From Lentisphaera marina (lineage in GTDB: Bacteria; Verrucomicrobiota; Lentisphaeria; Lentisphaerales; Lentisphaeraceae), in contig NZ_JAQZZL010000001.1 of the NCBI RefSeq assembly GCF_028745505.1, forward strand, positions 2,291,818-2,355,817: a DNA stretch of 64,000 nt, in the 5' to 3' direction. The notes under the pieces are model-generated. The model did not search any database. It was given only the letters and a program-made list of their open reading frames with translations, and was not told where the DNA came from. A program made the translations under genes and the position numbers. Below are positions 19,123 to 28,099 of the stretch, in pieces (the first letter of the stretch is position 1; every line of letters begins with the position of its first letter).

Positions 19123-21537
19123 ATGAATCAAAATACCATCAAGAAATATATACTCGCCATCACCGCAGTTTTTTTGACAAGTCCTGCGGACGCTGCTCTG
19201 CCCAAGGTCAAAGCAAGTAAGTTTGACTACACGGAAGCGGCTCATGTGCAGCCTCTGAATCAAGCACCTGCCCAGCCCTTATCTTTGTGGTATAATTCAC
19301 CGGCAACTTACTGGGAAGAAGCCTTGCCCGTGGGCAATGGGCGTCTCGGCGCCATGATTTATGGCGGGGTTGCTAAAGAATTGATTCAGCTCAACGAAGA
19401 TTCCATTTGGGCCGGGCCGCCCATCCCGAAGGTGAAAGAGAATGTAAGTAGCACGATTGATGAGGTTCGACAACTCCTCTTTGACGGGAAATACGAGGAA
19501 GCGCAGAGTAAACAACAGGCGACCATGGCGAAGCGCATTTCTCCTCGGAGCTATCAAACGATGGGGCAACTTCGATTTGACTTTGGTCCCATAAAAAAGG
19601 TAACTGCCTACCGCAGGTCCTTGGATCTTGATACCGCGATTGCGACGACTCGTTACACCATCGACGGAGTTAATTATACCCGCGAAGTCAGTGCAAGCCC
19701 GGTTGATGACATTATCTCTATCCGCATTGCAGCCGATAAAGCTGGATCCATTTCCTTTTCGACCCATGTTGAGCGCCAAGGTTATTTTAATACCCGAAAT
19801 AAAGGAAACGATACTTTCATTGCTACTGGTCAAGCCTCACAAAAAGATAAACACCTGGGGGTGAAATTCGCTACGGTCTACAAGCTTATTGCTCAAGGTG
19901 GAACGACCCGTGCGAAAATGGGCGGATTTACGGTTTCGGGTGCTGACTCCGTGCTCATCTTAATTGCTGCGAAAACGGACTACAATCGCGATGACACGGC
20001 GAATCCCTTAAGCCATGATTTGGTGGCGCTCTGTGAAAGTAGTATTGCTGCTGCAAAGAAGAAAGGCTACAAAAGACTGAAATCTGACTCCATCGAAGCA
20101 CATCAGGAAATGTTCCGCAGGGTTGAGTTAAACCTCGGAGAACCTAAACCCTGGTCAACTCTGGAACAACTGGAACGCTATAAGAAGGGTGAAAGTGACC
20201 CAGCTTTGGAAGCACTATATTTCCATTACGGCAGATACCTCTTGATCTGCTCGTCAAGACCAGGCAACTTGCCGGCCAACCTCCAGGGCCTTTGGTGTAA
20301 GGACCTTAAAGCAGCCTGGAACAGTGATTATCATATCAACATCAATCTCCAGATGAATTACTGGCTCGCCGAACCGGCCAACCTTTCCGAATGTCACCTG
20401 CCTTTCATGGGCTATCTTGAACGATTGGTACCCTCAGGGCAAAAGACCGCCAAGGACTTATACGGTTGCGGAGGATTCTTTGCGGGTCACACGTCCGATG
20501 TTTGGCATGGTACTGTTCCTTATGGGAAGGTGCAGTACGGTCAGTTCGTCGTCGGTGGTGCCTGGTGTACGCAGCACTTCATGGAACATTACCGCTTCAC
20601 CGGAGATAAAAAATTCTTAAAGAACCGCGCTTTCCCCATTCTAAAAGAAGCCTCGCTATTCTTTCTGGATTGGCTGGTGGAAGATCCAAAAACTAAGAAA
20701 CTGGTTTCCGGCCCCAGCACCTCCCCGGAGAACAGGTTTTTTGCCCCGGGGACAAAGACACTCTGCAACCTAACCATGGGTCCGAGCATGGATCAACAAA
20801 TTATTTGGGAGGTATTCAGCAATACACTGGAAGCGGCGCAATTGCTAGGTATAGAAGATGATTTCACCCGTTCTGTTAAAAAGTCCCTCGATCAGCTGGC
20901 CCTGCCAAAGATCGCTTCGGATGGTCGCCTGATGGAATGGGCCGAAGAACTTGAGGAAGAGGAACCTGGTCACCGTCACATCTCCCACCTATATGGTCTG
21001 CATCCTGGTAACCAATATAATTTCTACGACAATCCTGAAATGGTGGCTGCTGCACGAAAAACTATCGACCACCGACTCGCAGGCGGAGGGGGTCATACCG
21101 GTTGGAGCCGGGCCTGGATTATCAACTTCTGGGCACGGTTTATGGATGCGGAAAAGGCCCATGAAAACATTAGCTTACTACTTAAGGAATCTACCTACAA
21201 CAATCTCTTTGATGGACATCCTCCTTTCCAAATCGACGGCAACTTTGGTGGCGCCGCTGGAATTGCGGAAATGCTCCTGCAATCACACGCAGGACAAATC
21301 GACCTGCTCCCCGCCTTGCCCAAAGCATGGCCAAATGGCTCCGTCAAAGGGCTTTGTGCAAGAGGTGGATTTGAATTGGACCTGAAGTGGCAAAACGGAA
21401 AACTCACCTCGGCCACCCTGCACTCTAAATTGGGCCACCCCTGTACAGTTCGTTACGGCGAAAAGACTATTAAACTGTCGATTCCAGCGGGTAAAAGCAC
21501 CGTTTTCGATGAGCATCTTATCAAAAAGAAACGCTAG
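19123..21537 (+). CDS. GH95 alpha-L-fucosidase
   Basis: An 804-residue glycoside hydrolase of family GH95, with a signal peptide (about 1-25). The N-terminal domain opens [20 protein letters not shown] then [11 protein letters not shown], diagnostic of the family. The (alpha/alpha)6 catalytic domain carries [10 protein letters not shown] and H404-I-N406-I-N408 followed by LQMNYW; by alignment to the Bifidobacterium enzyme AfcA, the two Asn and a later Asp (D705 in QIDGNFGG) form the unusual base system, and E536 in TSPENR is the acid. All are present, so this should be an active inverting fucosidase cleaving terminal alpha-1,2-fucose or related residues. It is followed after 48 bp by a serine hydrolase, probably in the same transcript. 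A beta-sandwich completes the C-terminus. Confidence 0.93.
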   Translation: MNQNTIKKYILAITAVFLTSPADAALPKVKASKFDYTEAAHVQPLNQAPAQPLSLWYNSPATYWEEALPVGNGRLGAMIYGGVAKELIQLNEDSIWAGPPIPKVKENVSSTIDEVRQLLFDGKYEEAQSKQQATMAKRISPRSYQTMGQLRFDFGPIKKVTAYRRSLDLDTAIATTRYTIDGVNYTREVSASPVDDIISIRIAADKAGSISFSTHVERQGYFNTRNKGNDTFIATGQASQKDKHLGVKFATVYKLIAQGGTTRAKMGGFTVSGADSVLILIAAKTDYNRDDTANPLSHDLVALCESSIAAAKKKGYKRLKSDSIEAHQEMFRRVELNLGEPKPWSTLEQLERYKKGESDPALEALYFHYGRYLLICSSRPGNLPANLQGLWCKDLKAAWNSDYHININLQMNYWLAEPANLSECHLPFMGYLERLVPSGQKTAKDLYGCGGFFAGHTSDVWHGTVPYGKVQYGQFVVGGAWCTQHFMEHYRFTGDKKFLKNRAFPILKEASLFFLDWLVEDPKTKKLVSGPSTSPENRFFAPGTKTLCNLTMGPSMDQQIIWEVFSNTLEAAQLLGIEDDFTRSVKKSLDQLALPKIASDGRLMEWAEELEEEEPGHRHISHLYGLHPGNQYNFYDNPEMVAAARKTIDHRLAGGGGHTGWSRAWIINFWARFMDAEKAHENISLLLKESTYNNLFDGHPPFQIDGNFGGAAGIAEMLLQSHAGQIDLLPALPKAWPNGSVKGLCARGGFELDLKWQNGKLTSATLHSKLGHPCTVRYGEKTIKLSIPAGKSTVFDEHLIKKKR

Positions 21538-21585
21538 GAAAGAAATAAGATAAGAGTCAATGAATCCGTCACTAAGGAGAAATAG

Positions 21586-22620
21586 ATGATCAAACAATTT
21601 ATACTCTTGAGCTTTGTAATGGCCCTGGGAATTTGGGCTGACGATGGTCTCAAAGTGGCGAATTTAAACTCGGTAAAGTGCGACAAAAAGGCTCTTAGCC
21701 AATTAGTCGTAAAACTGAAAGATGAGGAGTTCGGTAAAGTCTGCAGTCTCCTCATTGCCAAGGGAGATACTTTGCTCATTGAGGAGTATTTCGGAGATGC
21801 GAATAAAGATAAACTTCATCCAACAAGATCCCACACCAAGAGTATGACTTCCTATGTCGTCGGCAAGGCTATTGAACAGGGTAAAATAAAAAGCGTTAAC
21901 GATCCTATTCTCAAATACCTGCCTGAAGTGGATGCGAGTAAATTACTTCCAGGTGTGGAAAGGATAACCATAAAAGATTGTCTTTCGATGAGCGCCGGGC
22001 TTCGTGGCAGTAAGAATAATAAACAGCCAAAGGGGCTCAAAAAAGATGAGCTTATTCCCTGGATTCTTGAGAACTGGACTGAAAAGCTGGTGACGGGAGA
22101 ACGCAGATTTAGCTATTCCTACTCCGATCCGATAATCATAAGCCATGTTCTTTACAATGCCACCGGCAAGACGATTGAGGAAATGGCAGCGAAGCATTTC
22201 TTTAAGCCGATGGGTATCAAAAAACATAAATTCAGGACCTTTGGGAATGGCTTAACCAATCCGATTGATAATATGGAGCTGCGCTCGCGCGATCTACTCA
22301 AGCTCGGACTGCTGACACTGAACGGAGGAGTCTGGAACGGCAAGCAGCTTTTAAATAAATCCTATATCGACGAGGCCACTACTGCGCATGCGGTAGTCAA
22401 TAAGAATGAATCATACGGTTACTTCTGGTGGGTCAATCGGATCAAAGTCAAAGGAAAAACCTATGAAGTGAAGACGGCCTTTGGCGCCGGTGGTCAAATG
22501 ATCTACGTGATTCCTGAATTTGATATGGTCGTCGTATTTACTGCGGAAAAGGCCGATAAAAGAAAGCTTTTAGCCCTGCTGCAGGACACCATAGTTCCAG
22601 CATTTTTAGCTAATAAATAA
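21586..22620 (+). CDS. Exported serine hydrolase, beta-lactamase class C fold
   Basis: A 344-residue protein with a signal peptide (about 1-18). The class C beta-lactamase/penicillin-binding fold is shown by S82-H-T-K85 (the SxxK nucleophile motif), Y179-S-D181 (second motif, with Asp for Asn) and GAGGQMIYV near the end in place of the KTG strand. Such proteins include esterases and peptidases as well as beta-lactamases; in this setting an esterase acting on carbohydrate is likely (inference). It starts 48 bp after the GH95 gene with an AAGGAG ribosome site and is probably cotranscribed. Complete and of ordinary length. Confidence 0.85.
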   Translation: MIKQFILLSFVMALGIWADDGLKVANLNSVKCDKKALSQLVVKLKDEEFGKVCSLLIAKGDTLLIEEYFGDANKDKLHPTRSHTKSMTSYVVGKAIEQGKIKSVNDPILKYLPEVDASKLLPGVERITIKDCLSMSAGLRGSKNNKQPKGLKKDELIPWILENWTEKLVTGERRFSYSYSDPIIISHVLYNATGKTIEEMAAKHFFKPMGIKKHKFRTFGNGLTNPIDNMELRSRDLLKLGLLTLNGGVWNGKQLLNKSYIDEATTAHAVVNKNESYGYFWWVNRIKVKGKTYEVKTAFGAGGQMIYVIPEFDMVVVFTAEKADKRKLLALLQDTIVPAFLANK

Positions 22621-22691
22621 TGATGGGGGGGTAATGGTAGAGAACTTAAGGGGTTTCAAGCTTGTGTACAAGATTTTTAATTGGCCCGCGG

Positions 22692-22781
22692 GGGCTCCCC
22701 GCTCGCCGAAGGCATTTACATATGGGGCTCCGCCCCAAAACCCGACCAAGGGTACAAGTACCCTTGATAATCCCAACGCTA
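22692..22781 (+). repeat. 90-bp direct repeat, copy 1
   Basis: Nearly identical to 22843-22932. It contains GGGGCTCCGCCCC-like and AAGGGTACAAGTACCCTT palindromes, the latter perfect. Frames over both copies give the same peptide words and are not genes. Confidence 0.85.
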
Positions 22782-22842
22782 GTCGCTGCGCGCCCGCGCT
22801 TAATTTTAACCTTATATCTGCTTAAGTTCCCTACCATTAGGT

Positions 22843-22932
22843 GGGCTCCCCGCTCGCCGAAGGCATTTAAATATGGGGCTCCTCCCCAAAACCCGACCAA
22901 GGGTACAAGTACCCTTGATAATCCCAACGCTA
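22843..22932 (+). repeat. 90-bp direct repeat, copy 2
   Basis: Second copy, with two or three differences from 22692-22781. It ends 22 bases before the ATG of the 22955 sulfatase, so the palindrome lies in that gene's 5' untranslated region or promoter. Confidence 0.85.
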
Positions 22933-22954
22933 AATTGAAACAGATACACACAAA

Positions 22955-24472
22955 ATGAAACACACACTCACGCTCTCAGCCGTACTTACTTGTCTCTGCC
23001 TAGGCCTCTTCCCCTTGATCGGCTTGGCAGTAGAGAAAGAACGTCCGAACATCATTTTGATGATTGCTGACGACATGCCCATGAAAGACTGGGCGACATA
23101 CGGCAATACCTTCGCCAAAACGCCCAATATAGATACCATGGCGCGACAAGGGCTAAGGTTCAACAACGCTTTCTGCGGCTCGCCGGTCTGCCATCCAGCA
23201 AGGTCGGTACTGCTAACAGGCCAGGAAATTTGGCGTTTACGGGATGCTGCACTTTTCGGTGGAACATTGCATGAAGACATCACGACCTATGTTGATCTGT
23301 TGAACAAGGCAGGCTACGACCTGGCCTATAGTGGCAAAGGATGGGGACCAGGCGCGCTGTCACCAGGCGGTAGGACTTCGCCTCCAACGGGAAGAAGGTC
23401 CAGTCTAGCTGCTGTCCTCAAGCAAGATAGCAAGCGACCCTTCTGTTTCTGGTGGGGAACAATATTGGGTCATCGAGAATTCAATTATCAACCGGATGGC
23501 CGCTCCCTAGACGCAATCACACTTCCGCCCTATATCCCGGATACACCGGCTGTGCGCAAGGACTATGCTGGATATTACCAGGAAGTAGAAGCCTTCGATA
23601 CTGAGGTCGGCAAGGTGATACAGCAACTCGACAAAGCAGGTGTGGCTGATAACACCATCCTGATCATTACCTCTGATCATGGCATGCCTTGGCCTCGGGG
23701 TAAAGGGAGTCTCTACGACCTCGGCACCCGAGTACCACTAATTATCCGCTGGCCGGCGCGAATCAAGCCCGGCCGAGTCGTCAATGATTTCATCAGTTTT
23801 ACCGATTTTGCCCCCACCTTTCTTGAAGCCGGTGACGTAAATGTACCAACTCAAATGACGGGTAAGAGCCTGATGACTATTCTCGAATCCCCAAAGAGCG
23901 GGACAATCGAAGCAAAACGTGACCGAGCGCACCTAGGCCTCGAAGCGCATCCCACAACAGGACCTTATACCTGGTGGCTCGGTTACATGTCGTGTCGTGC
24001 CATCCGCACAGCTGAATTCCTCTATATTCGCAACTACCCTCGCGACGGGCACACAGGCTGGAAACCGACACAAGCAGGTCCGATTGTAGACATCATGCAG
24101 AAACAGATGGCAACAGATGAAACAGCCAAACAGCATTACAATTTATGCTTCGGAATTCGCCCGGAAGAAGAGCTGTATGACATCAAGGCCGACCCTCACC
24201 AAGTGAAGAACCTAGCCGCAGACCCTCGCTTCTACGAAACTAAACAAAAGCTCAGTGCAGCCCTCAGCGAGCATATGAAGCTCACTGGTGATCCGCGAGC
24301 AAGCGACGATGGTGATATCTTCAAGCACTACCCCGTCTGGTGTTCAGGAGGAGGACGCAAAATGGGTGGCTACAATAGCGCCGGAGTGCTGGAGGTATTT
24401 CCCGAGGCAGAATATGCTGACTGGATTAAGAAAAATTTCCCTCTAAAGAAGGAGATAAAAAGCACTTACTAA
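22955..24472 (+). CDS. Sulfatase of the heparan N-sulfatase-like type with variant motifs
   Basis: A 505-residue S1 sulfatase; signal peptide about 1-26. Metal-binding IADDMPMKD (D39, D40). The formylglycine motif is C79-H-P-A-R followed by SVLLTGQE, so Ala stands where Ser/Thr is usual. The following Lys motif reads SGKGWGPG, without the Trp-His of GKWH. YYQEVEAFDTEVGKV and TSDHGMPWPRGKGSLYDLGTRVP are the arrangement of the N-sulfoglucosamine sulfohydrolase type, shared with the 39418 protein. The Ser/Thr of the motif helps recognition by formylglycine-generating enzyme in known cases, so maturation may be weaker or different (inference). No 29-bp motif; palindromic repeats lie directly upstream. 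Start codon follows an AT-rich stretch with weak ribosome site. Confidence 0.88.
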   Translation: MKHTLTLSAVLTCLCLGLFPLIGLAVEKERPNIILMIADDMPMKDWATYGNTFAKTPNIDTMARQGLRFNNAFCGSPVCHPARSVLLTGQEIWRLRDAALFGGTLHEDITTYVDLLNKAGYDLAYSGKGWGPGALSPGGRTSPPTGRRSSLAAVLKQDSKRPFCFWWGTILGHREFNYQPDGRSLDAITLPPYIPDTPAVRKDYAGYYQEVEAFDTEVGKVIQQLDKAGVADNTILIITSDHGMPWPRGKGSLYDLGTRVPLIIRWPARIKPGRVVNDFISFTDFAPTFLEAGDVNVPTQMTGKSLMTILESPKSGTIEAKRDRAHLGLEAHPTTGPYTWWLGYMSCRAIRTAEFLYIRNYPRDGHTGWKPTQAGPIVDIMQKQMATDETAKQHYNLCFGIRPEEELYDIKADPHQVKNLAADPRFYETKQKLSAALSEHMKLTGDPRASDDGDIFKHYPVWCSGGGRKMGGYNSAGVLEVFPEAEYADWIKKNFPLKKEIKSTY

Positions 24473-24619
24473 AAACAGTTTATCGACCGCCGAAGTAGAC
24501 GGTCGAGCGAATAGCTGGCGCGTATCGTAGGTTCTGACCTTAGGTCTTAATTAGTAGTACATTGTTGCCTACGTAGCAATGCCTAAATCATTCTTAATTA
24601 TCAATTAAAATCTGCCCAA

Positions 24620-24648
24620 CTGTAAAGAAATAAGTTCAGGTCTCCGTG
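24620..24648 (+). promoter_or_regulatory. 29-bp ECF-like promoter motif on a relic leader
   Basis: CTGTAAAGAA-N11-TCTCCGTG, perfect match. The 120 bp that follow copy the leader of the 16991 sulfatase up to its start codon (ATG 24766/24769), but the frame ends after nine codons. The next intact gene, the 24938 esterase, starts 290 bp downstream and could have inherited the promoter. Confidence 0.7.
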
Positions 24649-24765
24649 ATTATACACATCTCAGGTTCTCAATACTGATATTCCACAGAAATATGTGAAT
24701 TGATTTAATGCTGATAAGGTGGAAAGCGATATGTATAATTTCGAAATTTTAAGATAAGGATATTA

Positions 24766-24880
24766 ATGATGAAAAAAAAGTTAAAAAAATGTTAACGATT
24801 TGACCATCGATGGCAGCGGGGCAACGATTCTCTATAATAAAAACAAAAACGAAGCAGAGAATCCACCTAACAAGAAATAG
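24766..24880 (+). pseudogene. Relic: start of one gene joined to tail of another
   Basis: ATGATGAAAAAAAAG copies the start of the 16991-type sulfatase and stops after MMKKKLKKC. A second, start-less frame (24785-24880) reads NDLTIDGSGATILYNKN, then EAENPPNKK and TAG. The same tail (EAENAPDKK, TAG) follows the esterase stop at 25816, with the same hairpin behind it. Confidence 0.75.
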
Positions 24881-24895
24881 TATTTCTTGCCGGTG
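24864..24895 (+). terminator. Hairpin after relic tail, copy 1
   Basis: CAAGAAAT and ATTTCTTG form a perfect eight-base stem with a three-base loop, extended by CACC and GGTG. No clear T run follows. The same hairpin is at 25836-25867. Confidence 0.6.
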
Positions 24896-24937
24896 GTTCT
24901 TGGCGTTCGACATAAAGAAGGAACTGGAAATAAACAT

Positions 24938-25816
24938 ATGAAAACATCAAACACAAACCGCCTCATGGGCCTTATTTTATGCGGTATTGCTTTTTGGAGC
25001 ACCGCACTCATTGCGAATGCGAACGACGAGCAGCCAGGCAAACTTATTATGCTCTGGCCCAAAGATGTCGCGAGTCCGGATCCCAAAGGCATGGGAACGA
25101 TGAAGCCGGGTCGAAAAGGCTCCCTCCGTCTCACTGATATCACTCAACCTTACTTGCGCTTCTTCCCAGCTCCTGCCGGGAAGAAGCCTCGCCCCGTGGT
25201 CATTGTAAGCCCGGGAGGAGGCTACATGCATATTGGTAGCAACGCGGGGAGGTACCAGATCGCCAAATGGTACAATGATCACGGAATCTCCGCCTTTGTC
25301 CTGCATTACCGAATTCCCAAGCATCGCAATCGTGCCTATCAGGATATTCAGCGAGCGGTCCGGATTGTCCGCTCGCGAGCTGCTGAGTGGAACATCGACC
25401 CAGAGCGGATAGGAGTCATGGGTACCTCTGCGGGCGGGCACCTCTCGGCCTGGGTCAGTACCGGTTATGATACTCCAAGCTATAAGGCCGTCGATGAGCT
25501 GGACGGAGCCAGCTGTAAACCGAACTTCACGGTCTTGCTTTGCCCGGCCTACTTGAACAAGGGGAAGGCACTAGCTAAGGAGTTTACGGTTACCGATAAA
25601 CTCAGCCCCACTATAATTATAACATGCAAAGACGACGGCTTTTTTATAGGTAGTGAAGTTTACGCCAAGGCTCTGGAAGAAGCCGGCGCCTCCGTTCGCA
25701 CCCACTTTTTTAAGAAAGGCGGTCACGGTATCAATCTTAACTCGAAACATCACCCGCTTTCCACCTGGCCAGATCTTTATCTGCAATGGTTGAGAGACAT
25801 CAAGATTATTGAATAA
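24938..25816 (+). CDS. Exported carbohydrate-esterase-like alpha/beta-hydrolase
   Basis: About 292 residues from ATG 24938, which follows GAAGGAACTGG and gives a normal signal peptide (MKTSNTNRLMGLILCGIAFW, then STALIANA); the upstream extension from 24887 is not needed. Alpha/beta-hydrolase marks: S-P-G-G-G-Y oxyanion loop, G-T-S164-A-G-G-H nucleophile elbow, D232/D233 in CKDDGFF and H263 in KGGHGINL. These form a full catalytic triad of the acetyl-xylan-esterase/BD-FAE kind. It probably deacetylates polysaccharide. The paralogue on the minus strand at 44484-45398 ends with the same words (STWPDLYLQWL). The frame continues in phase after the TAA for 12 codons (AEAENAPDKK), so the stop may be a recent truncation of a dispensable tail. 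Confidence 0.88.
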   Translation: MKTSNTNRLMGLILCGIAFWSTALIANANDEQPGKLIMLWPKDVASPDPKGMGTMKPGRKGSLRLTDITQPYLRFFPAPAGKKPRPVVIVSPGGGYMHIGSNAGRYQIAKWYNDHGISAFVLHYRIPKHRNRAYQDIQRAVRIVRSRAAEWNIDPERIGVMGTSAGGHLSAWVSTGYDTPSYKAVDELDGASCKPNFTVLLCPAYLNKGKALAKEFTVTDKLSPTIIITCKDDGFFIGSEVYAKALEEAGASVRTHFFKKGGHGINLNSKHHPLSTWPDLYLQWLRDIKIIE

Positions 25817-25835
25817 GGAGCCGAAGCAGAGAATG

Positions 25836-25867
25836 CACCTGACAAGAAATAGCATTTCTTGCCGGTG
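25836..25867 (+). terminator. Hairpin after esterase, copy 2
   Basis: Stem CAAGAAAT/ATTTCTTG with loop AGC, flanked by CACC and GGTG, 20 bp after the esterase stop. A second copy lies upstream of the same gene at 24864-24895, so the esterase sits between direct repeats of about 50 bp. Confidence 0.65.
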
Positions 25868-25887
25868 ATTCTTAGCCTTAGCCAATA

Positions 25888-26126
25888 GTGAAAAATAAAG
25901 AAATATCTATATTGTCAAGGCTCACCTGTGAGTCCGCTAAAATGTAGCCTGCCCCGTGAGGGGCATGAAAATGGGTTCGGAATTAAGCCAGGACCAAACT
26001 TGGGTCCGACACTCTATGCCGGACTCACATCCGCGAGGTATTGCCATACGGGCGGATAAAACCTGTTATCCCGTACGTGTGGCTGCACCTCACGCTATTG
26101 TCTATCGGTGCTCTGCACCTGAAAAA
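25888..26126 (-). repeat. Long repeat, inverted copy of 16289-16530
   Basis: Read on the minus strand it follows 16289-16530 base for base with few changes. It continues outward through GTGTTTTTTACACAG, matching 16067-16110. The ORF seen over it is only repeat translation. Confidence 0.85.
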
Positions 26127-26321
26127 GTGTTTTTTACACAGTCTCTTTAGCGTGCGTATTTGCTGACTCCGCAGTTTGAATACCGATTGAAATCAGCACT
26201 TGCCAAATTAATGGCCCTTGGCAAATCGATGCCCTTTTCTTTGTCGCGTCGGACTTTCCAACCAAGATTCTTTTCGCGATCGACTTCGAACATCGGGTAA
26301 GCACTATTAAAATCTGCCCAA

Positions 26322-26350
26322 CTGTAAAGAACTCACTTTAGGTCTCCGTG
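26322..26350 (+). promoter_or_regulatory. 29-bp ECF-like promoter motif
   Basis: CTGTAAAGAA-N11-TCTCCGTG, identical over all 29 bases to the site at 3199, with the same ATTAAAATCTGCCCAA upstream. It lies 103 bp before ATG 26453 (sulfatase copy B). Confidence 0.75.
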
Positions 26351-26452
26351 TCTAATGACTACAGTTATTATAAATACCAATAGCAGGCACATTCCTGCCA
26401 TAGCTTAACTAAGACATTAAACAACACAAACATATCTGAATTTAGGATAATT

Positions 26453-27919
26453 ATGAAAAAGAACACTTTCACATTAATGATTAAAGCAAAAGGTTTTAAA
26501 AAGGCACAGATGACAAAAATAATCGCCATCTTATTATTCCTAACATGCAGTATTTTTGCGGCAGAAACAGATAAGCTCAATGTCATTGTGATCATGGCCG
26601 ATGATTTGGGCTACGCGGATTTATCCTGCACAGGCTTGGCTGATGATGTGCAGACCCCCAATATTGATCGCATTGCCAAAAAGGGGATTCGCTTTACTAA
26701 TGCCTATGCGACATCTCCCATATGCAATGCTTCGAGAATTGGCATAGCAACAGGTGCTTACCAGCAACGTCAGGGGATGTACTGGTATCAAGGCAAGGGA
26801 CTTCATGACCCCAAGTTTAACACCATAGGTGAATCTCTAAAAGAAAATGCTTATAAGACGGGCTATGTGGGGAAATTTCATCACGGCCGTAGTGATCAAC
26901 CCAAGCATAGAGGGTTTCCACTCAATCATGGTTACGATAGCTTTTATGGTTTTTCGGGTGGCACTAAGCACTATTTAATACACAACAAGGCTAGTGAAAA
27001 AAAGATTTACCGTGCCGGTCCCATGTATGTTCAGGACAAGCATGTAGATGTGGAAGGTTTTACGACTGAGCTCTTTGGTGAACAAGGCCGGGATTTTGTG
27101 CGTAAGCATAAGGATGAGCCCTTCCACCTTTTTCTCTCATTTAATGCGGTTCATCATTACATCAACCAACTACCCAAGTCCTACCTAAAGGAAAAAAATC
27201 TAAAACCAATCCCTGATTTTAAAAATACTAACAAAGATAAATTTAAATGGCGTGAAGAATTTGATTTCCCGAATCATCCACAAGGCCGTCAATATTATCT
27301 TGGTCATCTCTATTATTTGGATCGTGAAATCGGCTTGCTTTTAGATGAATTGGAGACCCTTAAAATTGCCGACAAAACCATTATTATTTTTATTGGAGAT
27401 AATGGTGGTTGTCTCCCCTTATATGCCAATAATGGGGTATTGAAAGGTGGCAAGCGTACTAGTTTTGAAGGTGGCCTGCGTGTTCCAATGATTATTTCAC
27501 ATCCTGATATCAAGACAGCTAATAGAGTATCCCATGCAATGGTTAGCGCTTTAGACCTGCATCCAACGATTTGTGCCATGACTGGTAGTGAAATTCCAAA
27601 GAATGTCGATGGCATCAACTTAAGCCCCATGTTTAACGGAGAACAGTTAGATACTGAGCGTCGTGCCCTCTATTGGGATACACCTTACCAAAAGGCAATC
27701 CGCAAAGGGAAATGGAAGCTCTTAATCAATGAGAGAGATCCAAACTCCGGCAGGCCTGGCATCCAAAAAGTTGAATTTCTGAAAGGCACCTTCTTATACG
27801 ATTTGGAAGAAGATCCGGGAGAAAGTAAAGATCTTAGTTCTGGGTACCCTGAAATAAAACAAGACTTATTAAAAGACCTGCAAAAATGGCAGGCTGAAGT
27901 CAAGAAATCTCAAAAATAA
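26453..27919 (+). CDS. Exported sulfatase, copy B with a swapped leader
   Basis: A 488-residue S1 sulfatase, nearly the same protein as 9289-10728. C91-N-A-S-R is the formylglycine site, MADDLGYAD and GDNGG the metal sites, GKFHHG the Lys motif. Differences are scattered, with a cluster near residues 430-445 and one extra residue there. The first eight codons (MKKNTFTL) and about 40 bp of leader belong to the 11006-type gene; the 9289-type sequence starts at ATGATTAAAG. The fusion keeps the frame, so this start is well supported. Copy B is preceded by the 29-bp motif and copy A is not, so duplication gave the enzyme a second control. The identity runs about 93 bp beyond the stop. Confidence 0.92.
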   Translation: MKKNTFTLMIKAKGFKKAQMTKIIAILLFLTCSIFAAETDKLNVIVIMADDLGYADLSCTGLADDVQTPNIDRIAKKGIRFTNAYATSPICNASRIGIATGAYQQRQGMYWYQGKGLHDPKFNTIGESLKENAYKTGYVGKFHHGRSDQPKHRGFPLNHGYDSFYGFSGGTKHYLIHNKASEKKIYRAGPMYVQDKHVDVEGFTTELFGEQGRDFVRKHKDEPFHLFLSFNAVHHYINQLPKSYLKEKNLKPIPDFKNTNKDKFKWREEFDFPNHPQGRQYYLGHLYYLDREIGLLLDELETLKIADKTIIIFIGDNGGCLPLYANNGVLKGGKRTSFEGGLRVPMIISHPDIKTANRVSHAMVSALDLHPTICAMTGSEIPKNVDGINLSPMFNGEQLDTERRALYWDTPYQKAIRKGKWKLLINERDPNSGRPGIQKVEFLKGTFLYDLEEDPGESKDLSSGYPEIKQDLLKDLQKWQAEVKKSQK

Positions 27920-27932
27920 TTGAAGGAAATTT

Positions 27933-28028
27933 ATGTTCAAGAAAAACCCTCAGCAACAAACTAAAAATACTTTAAAGACCTTTGCCAAGTCCTGCCTTTT
28001 CCTATTTCCTATAAGGGGTCAGACCTAG
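27933..28028 (+). pseudogene. 5' relic of a downstream gene, copied with sulfatase B
   Basis: ATG 27933 after AAGGAA starts MFKKNPQQQ, then TLKTFAKSCLFLFPI, identical to 10742 onward. After base 28012 the sequence differs from copy A and the frame ends at TAG 28026-28028. Confidence 0.65.
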
Positions 28029-28099
28029 GCTGTTAAAACTCTGAGGAGGAGATGGATTTAAATTACTGACTAAAATGGCTAAGAAATAATAAAGAAGAA

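Noticed and set aside
22634..22963. ORFs on both strands over the 90-bp repeats
   Set aside because: They consist of repeated translations of the palindromes; no ribosome sites or domains.
25956..26150. Small ORF in the inverted repeat
   Set aside because: Pure translation of the repeat; the other copy gives a different peptide from the opposite strand.
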